Below are positions 60,315 to 64,000 of a stretch of DNA of 64,000 nucleotides, in pieces; the stretch's first letter is position 1, and the number at the start of each line of letters is the position of its first letter. The notes under the pieces are model-generated. The model was not told the origin of the DNA and did no database searches. It was given only the letters and a program-made list of their open reading frames with translations. Origin of the DNA: Glycine soja (Eukaryota > Streptophyta > Magnoliopsida > Fabales > Fabaceae); contig NC_041019.1 in assembly GCF_004193775.1 (NCBI RefSeq), positions 40,196,966 to 40,260,965 of the forward strand, written 5' to 3'. The translations under genes and the position numbers were made by a program.

Positions 60315-60873
60315 TCATTTGTAAACTCATTCCACCTTGAAGCCAGCGGTATGTTTGGGATTCCTCAACCACTCAACTCCCAAAACCCTGTTGTATGTCT
60401 AGTAGGAGGCCCTCAATGTGTCATTGCCGTTGTAGACCTTCCACAAGATGAAAAAGTCCCACATGTTCTTGGCCATGTCATAGGCGAACGTGGTCAAGCC
60501 CTTGTGGACATAAGTGTACTTGAGCTTGTAATTCCCTGAATCGAGTGTGTAATTGGTAGAAACCTTGTTTGCGGAATCGTACACGAAGGTTCCGTCCATG
60601 ATGATCCTATAGTCGCCCCTGCTATGCACGTAGGTCAAGTTCAACGACCTCTCCCTAACCCTAACCGTGTTCATAAACTGAAACCAAAAATCCTAAAAAA
60701 ACATAAAAAAAATAGGTTGTAGAATAATTAAGTAGGGGAGCGATATTGTACGCTTTAATCAAATAAATAAGTAGAATTTGAGAAAGTAGAGAACCATTTT
60801 GGGAACATTGTAGTCGACGAGAGCCAGACCGGTCAGGCTGGGGCCGTTAATGAAAGTGACTTCCGAAACGTAA
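60315..60873 (-). pseudogene. OEP24: OEP24 (outer envelope pore protein of 24 kDa) fragment with intron
   Basis: OEP24 is a beta-barrel solute channel in the outer membrane of chloroplasts, usually a little over 200 residues. The minus strand shows FINGPSLTGLALVDYNVPK (about 60793-60866). After an intron-like gap with a TTTCAG acceptor near 60680 come [40 protein letters not shown] and [20 protein letters not shown], then LRASY. A TAG follows at 60399-60401 and the match goes on as VLGVEWLRNPKH. The block normally between GLALAV and VDYNVP is missing, and the N-terminus is absent. Retention of the intron boundary means the copy arose from DNA rather than mRNA. It lies 130-800 bases from a CACTA end, with its 5' side toward that end. 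Dead fragment, probably carried by the transposon. Confidence 0.82.
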
Positions 60874-61002
60874 CGTCGGAGGGACCAAACGTGAAGGCTT
60901 TGTGGTGGTGGCGGGGAAAGTGAAACGAGGAAGGAGGAGGAGGTGGGAGAAGAAAATAATGGGTGAATTAGGATTTCTAGAAAAGAGTATTTAAAAACAC
61001 AC

Positions 61003-61131
61003 TCAATTCTAAGACGGTTTTCACAAAACCATCGTGATAAAAAACTTTGTATTTACAAAATTGCCATCGTGGTCAAAATTGCCATCACGGTCTTAGAAAG
61101 TGTGTTGTAAAAAACTACTTTTGTAGTAGTG
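61003..61131 (+). mobile_element. CACTA-like end next to the OEP24 fragment
   Basis: Subterminal motifs TCTAAGACGGTTTT, ACAAAACCATCGTGATAAAA and ATCACGGTCTTAGAAA precede the terminus TTTTGTAGTAGTG at 61119-61131 (complement CACTACTACAAAA). The motif is the same as in 37414-38192. The partner end was not found. Confidence 0.65.
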
Positions 61132-62617
61132 TGCTCATGTAACCATCAATGTTTGTAAAGGAGTCTACACACTTAGAGAGGGCAAGAAATAAATATTCTA
61201 CTACATTCAAGGCATTGAAGATTCCCAACGAATCAACTCACCAACAACACCATCATACAACACCTTGACAATCCACATGCCATACGTCAAGCTATTGATG
61301 TTAAAGAAGCGCTTACTAGGAGACAACCTAACATTTTAACTTTAACTTTTTTTTTTTCATTTTAAATTCTTAGGATAGTTTAAATTTAAATTTATTGCAT
61401 TTCAATTCTTAGTATAGGTTTTAATTTTAAGTTTGGAGTCAAAAAAATAAAATAAAAATTTGTCTTAAAAAAATTATCACTCAGTAGCATAGCACTAACT
61501 TGCATTTGAGTTTTGTTCATCATGTGCAGTCTTATTAGTAATCAACTCATTTGGAGGACCACGTACTCACTATCCAGGGAGGTGGCAAGGCAGCAATGGA
61601 TAAAAGGAGATGTTGAGGGCTCTTCAACCCCAAGTGAAGCCTTATCTACCCCTCTGTTTTACTTTTTTTTTAATTTCGCTTTATTAGTTTATTTGTTTAG
61701 TATATGTGTGGTAATTTATGAATATGTTTATTATTAGGAAGATAAGGAAACACAAGTGATTAAGAAGCATCACCATTTTCTTGCAAACCCACCATAAAAT
61801 AAAACAAATTTGTGTGCTTAAATCATTCTTTATGCAACTGAACTCAAATGCTAAAAGTGAAAACCATTGATTTTGCTTGATTGAGATGTGTAATGAGTTT
61901 GGTATGAAAAATTGAAAGCAAATAAAGCAACTTGTAGACCTAGCCTGATGAGTGAGTGATCCTTATAATGATACAAATATATATTGAGAGACATTCTTAT
62001 TTCACTCATAGTAGATTTTGACTGAATCTCTTGTAGATTAATTGCAATTGTATGCGTTGAAATGATCAAGGCCATGTTTGCATGTTTAGCCAAGAGCCAA
62101 AAAGCCTACCCTACATTGTTTATCTCTTGCACCTTAATTTGAGCTTAATTGATGTATTCTTTTCTAATTCCCTAACCTTTGAAGTTTATATGTTTACATA
62201 TCCACTACTATCCTTAACTTAAAAGATAGGAGAGCATAGGTCTAGGAATTGGGAAAAATTTTAAGTTTGGAGTGGCAATGCACCACTCAAGGGGAACAAA
62301 ATAAAGGGTACCAACAAGCTACCACTTGAACAAAGGTTTAAATAATTATCATCATTCTCTCTTGTAAACTATTGAAAAAGAAAAAACAAACTGAAAAACA
62401 AAAAATATAGAAAAAAAAGAGAGAAGCAAGGTAAAGAAAAAATAAAAAGTTGAGGACAAAGCAAAGTATGTATAAAATTGAAAATATGGGGTACCAAGGA
62501 TTGGTAGGAAGTGAATTAAAATCCAATTAATAGACTAAATGTTTTCCTTCCTTTGAGTTACTTTTGAATATCTAGAAAAACTAATTTTCCTTGTTAGCCA
62601 AGCCCCATTACAAGCCA
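61132..62617 (+). mobile_element. 3' non-coding part of an Athila-type element, first piece
   Basis: Contains caagctattgatgttaaaga followed by gcgcttactaggagacaacc, a phrase typical of the end of pol in Athila-type elements, then a long AT-rich tail. No ORF of note; the ones at 61513-61737 and 61851-62093 (minus) are not supported. It continues after the solo LTR at 63639. Confidence 0.5.
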
Positions 62618-62622
62618 AGAAA

Positions 62623-63638
62623 TGTGAATGTATGTATACAGGTTTTGATGATGCCAAAGTATTTCACTTGATAAGCTCCGATTGATTCAAGGTCAAGCAA
62701 ACAAGATCAAGAAAAGATAAGGCCTTAGTCCATTTGTTAAAAGAATCTCATATTGATTGATATAAGTTTTGGCCTCAAAGTTTATTTTTGAAATGTTTTT
62801 TAAAAAAAAGATTGATCAGTTCAAAATAAGTATTTTTTGAACTGGTAATCGATTACCAAGTTTCAGTAATTGATTACCAACAACAAGACTTCAGAAAATC
62901 CTTTGAAAAGTCATGACTCTTCAAAATTTAATTGTGTAATCAATTACCAAAATGTTGTAATCGATTACCAGTGAAAGAATTTCAGAAAATATTTTAAAAA
63001 GACACATCTATTCAAAATTGTTTTTGAACAGCCACCAAAGGGCCTATATATGTGTGTCTTGACTTCGAAAATATTAAGAGAGTTTTTTCAAAAAACAGAA
63101 CCTAATTGTCAAATTCTCTCAAAACTACAATTTGGCCAAACACTTGCAAAATCAATTAAGAATTTTTCTTAGATCTTCAATTTGTATTATTTACTCTAAA
63201 GGAGAGAAATCTTTTTGTACATCTCATAAACACAATTGTTATGCAGAGACTGTTCATCTCTTGGCTTGTGAGGATTCTTGAACACAAGGGTGAGGGATCC
63301 CAAGGTGTGTTCAAAGGTTATAAAGAGTTCACAAAGATAGTGGAAATCTCAAGTAGGTTGCTTGAGGATTGGATGTAGGCATGGGAAGTGGCCGAACCAG
63401 GATAAAACGAGTTTGTAATTCTCTCTTTCCTTATCTCGGTTATTTTTATTGCACTTAATTTGTCTTGCATAATTGAAGAACATTATCAAATGAATTGCCA
63501 TCTTTTATATTCTGAACCTATCACAAATATTTTAAAAAGGGAATTAAAACATGTTAATCAAAAAAATTCTTTAAAACTTAATCCACCCCCCGCCCCCCCC
63601 CCCCCCTCTCTTAAGTTATTTAGGCCACTTGTTCAACA
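62623..63638 (+). mobile_element. Solo LTR of a SIRE-like Copia element, plus orientation
   Basis: Perfect AGAAA target duplications (62618-62622 and 63639-63643). Starts TGTGAATGTATGTATACAGG, followed by ttttgatgatgccaaag, and ends CCACTTGTTCAACA. TATA-like gcctatatatgtg lies near 63043. Carries TGGTAATCGATTACCA-type boxes (about 62840-62970) and a long C tract at 63584-63606. 1016 bases, no internal sequence. Confidence 0.87.
63584..63606. repeat. Poly-C tract near the LTR end
   Basis: About 22 C with one G. The inverted relative at 57247 has a matching run of about 10 at the same place (57282-57291). Confidence 0.9.
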
Positions 63639-63643
63639 AGAAA

Positions 63644-64000
63644 GTCCTTAGTGATCTTCACATGCATTTTATGTGTTGATTAACTTGAGATGAAATTCAA
63701 CGTTGAATTGTGGTGTATTAAGCTATGATTTGAGTGAAACACTTACCCAAAGCTAAGTGAAAAGCTTAAGAGTGAATAAAGTGGAATGGAAGAAGAGTGT
63801 GTATCTAACATGTCATTGTGTATCCTTAGTCTTTAGTTTTAATTTGTCTTTTATTTTTGAGTCTTAGTTTAATTTTGTTTTTGAGTCCTTACTTTTTTAA
63901 GTAGTATTTACTGTTTTAGTAGTTTTAGTTAGTCTTGCTTGAGGACAAGCAAGGTTCTAAGTTTGGATTATTGATAAATTTCAAATTTGTTGGATTTTCA
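63644..64000 (+). mobile_element. 3' non-coding part of an Athila-type element, second piece
   Basis: Resumes gtccttagtgatcttcacat after the solo LTR and reaches cttgcttgaggacaagcaag with ctaagtttgga, the usual phrase shortly before the 3' LTR in these elements. The LTR itself would lie beyond the window. Confidence 0.5.

Noticed and set aside
1..64000. CRISPR array, bacterial operon, rRNA or tRNA genes
   Set aside because: The window is plant nuclear DNA. No spaced identical repeats, rRNA blocks or tRNA cloverleaf sequences were recognised by eye; a tRNAscan run would settle tRNAs.

Overview
This is a repeat-rich window of plant nuclear DNA, most likely a legume and probably soybean (Glycine). 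The base composition is AT-rich with long microsatellites. The repeats are plant Copia, Athila-type and other Gypsy elements, CACTA ends and MITE-like elements. Several LTRs carry the palindromic TAATCGATTA boxes that I associate with soybean Copia elements. The species is an inference; the plant origin is well supported.

Host genes: only one gene looks intact, a single-exon CLE precursor on the minus strand (6527-6841) whose last 12 residues are HEVPSGPNPISN, the TDIF peptide of CLE41/CLE44. Three other host-derived pieces are broken. They are the last exon of chloroplast SUFD/ABCI7 with an in-frame stop (777-1086), one exon of a short-chain dehydrogenase with a frameshift (about 38340-38579), and an intron-containing fragment of the plastid outer-envelope pore OEP24 (about 60315-60873).

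Layout: 1-15266 is mostly AT-rich intergenic DNA around the CLE gene. 15267-28695 holds a CACTA left end and a CACTA-like right end with two decayed Tork-like Copia elements between them (16189-20964 and 22155-26835). 28696-31957 is non-coding with a hairpin, a 30-bp tandem duplication and another CACTA-like end. 31958-37413 contains three solo LTRs and the 5' part of a Tat-like Gypsy element. 37414-40308 carries a CACTA end and the dehydrogenase fragment.

40314-59750 is one Gypsy element in minus orientation, bounded by a perfect TATCA target duplication and full of later insertions. Two Athila-type elements lie tail to tail inside its 3' LTR (40334-54140). A 2.09-kb solo LTR with AATAT duplications sits in the same LTR (54393-56482). 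A 1.63-kb solo LTR with CCTAA duplications sits in its reverse transcriptase (57247-58875). 59756-61131 has the OEP24 fragment and a CACTA end. 61132-64000 looks like the 3' non-coding part of another Athila-type element, interrupted by a solo LTR with AGAAA duplications (62623-63638).

No new gene system is visible. The unusual material is the recombination record: the tail-to-tail Athila fusion, an integrase gene split by a back-copied gag-protease segment, solo LTRs dated by target duplications, and nonsense mutations biased to C-to-T or G-to-A changes. No retrotransposon here has an intact reading frame, so none appears autonomous.
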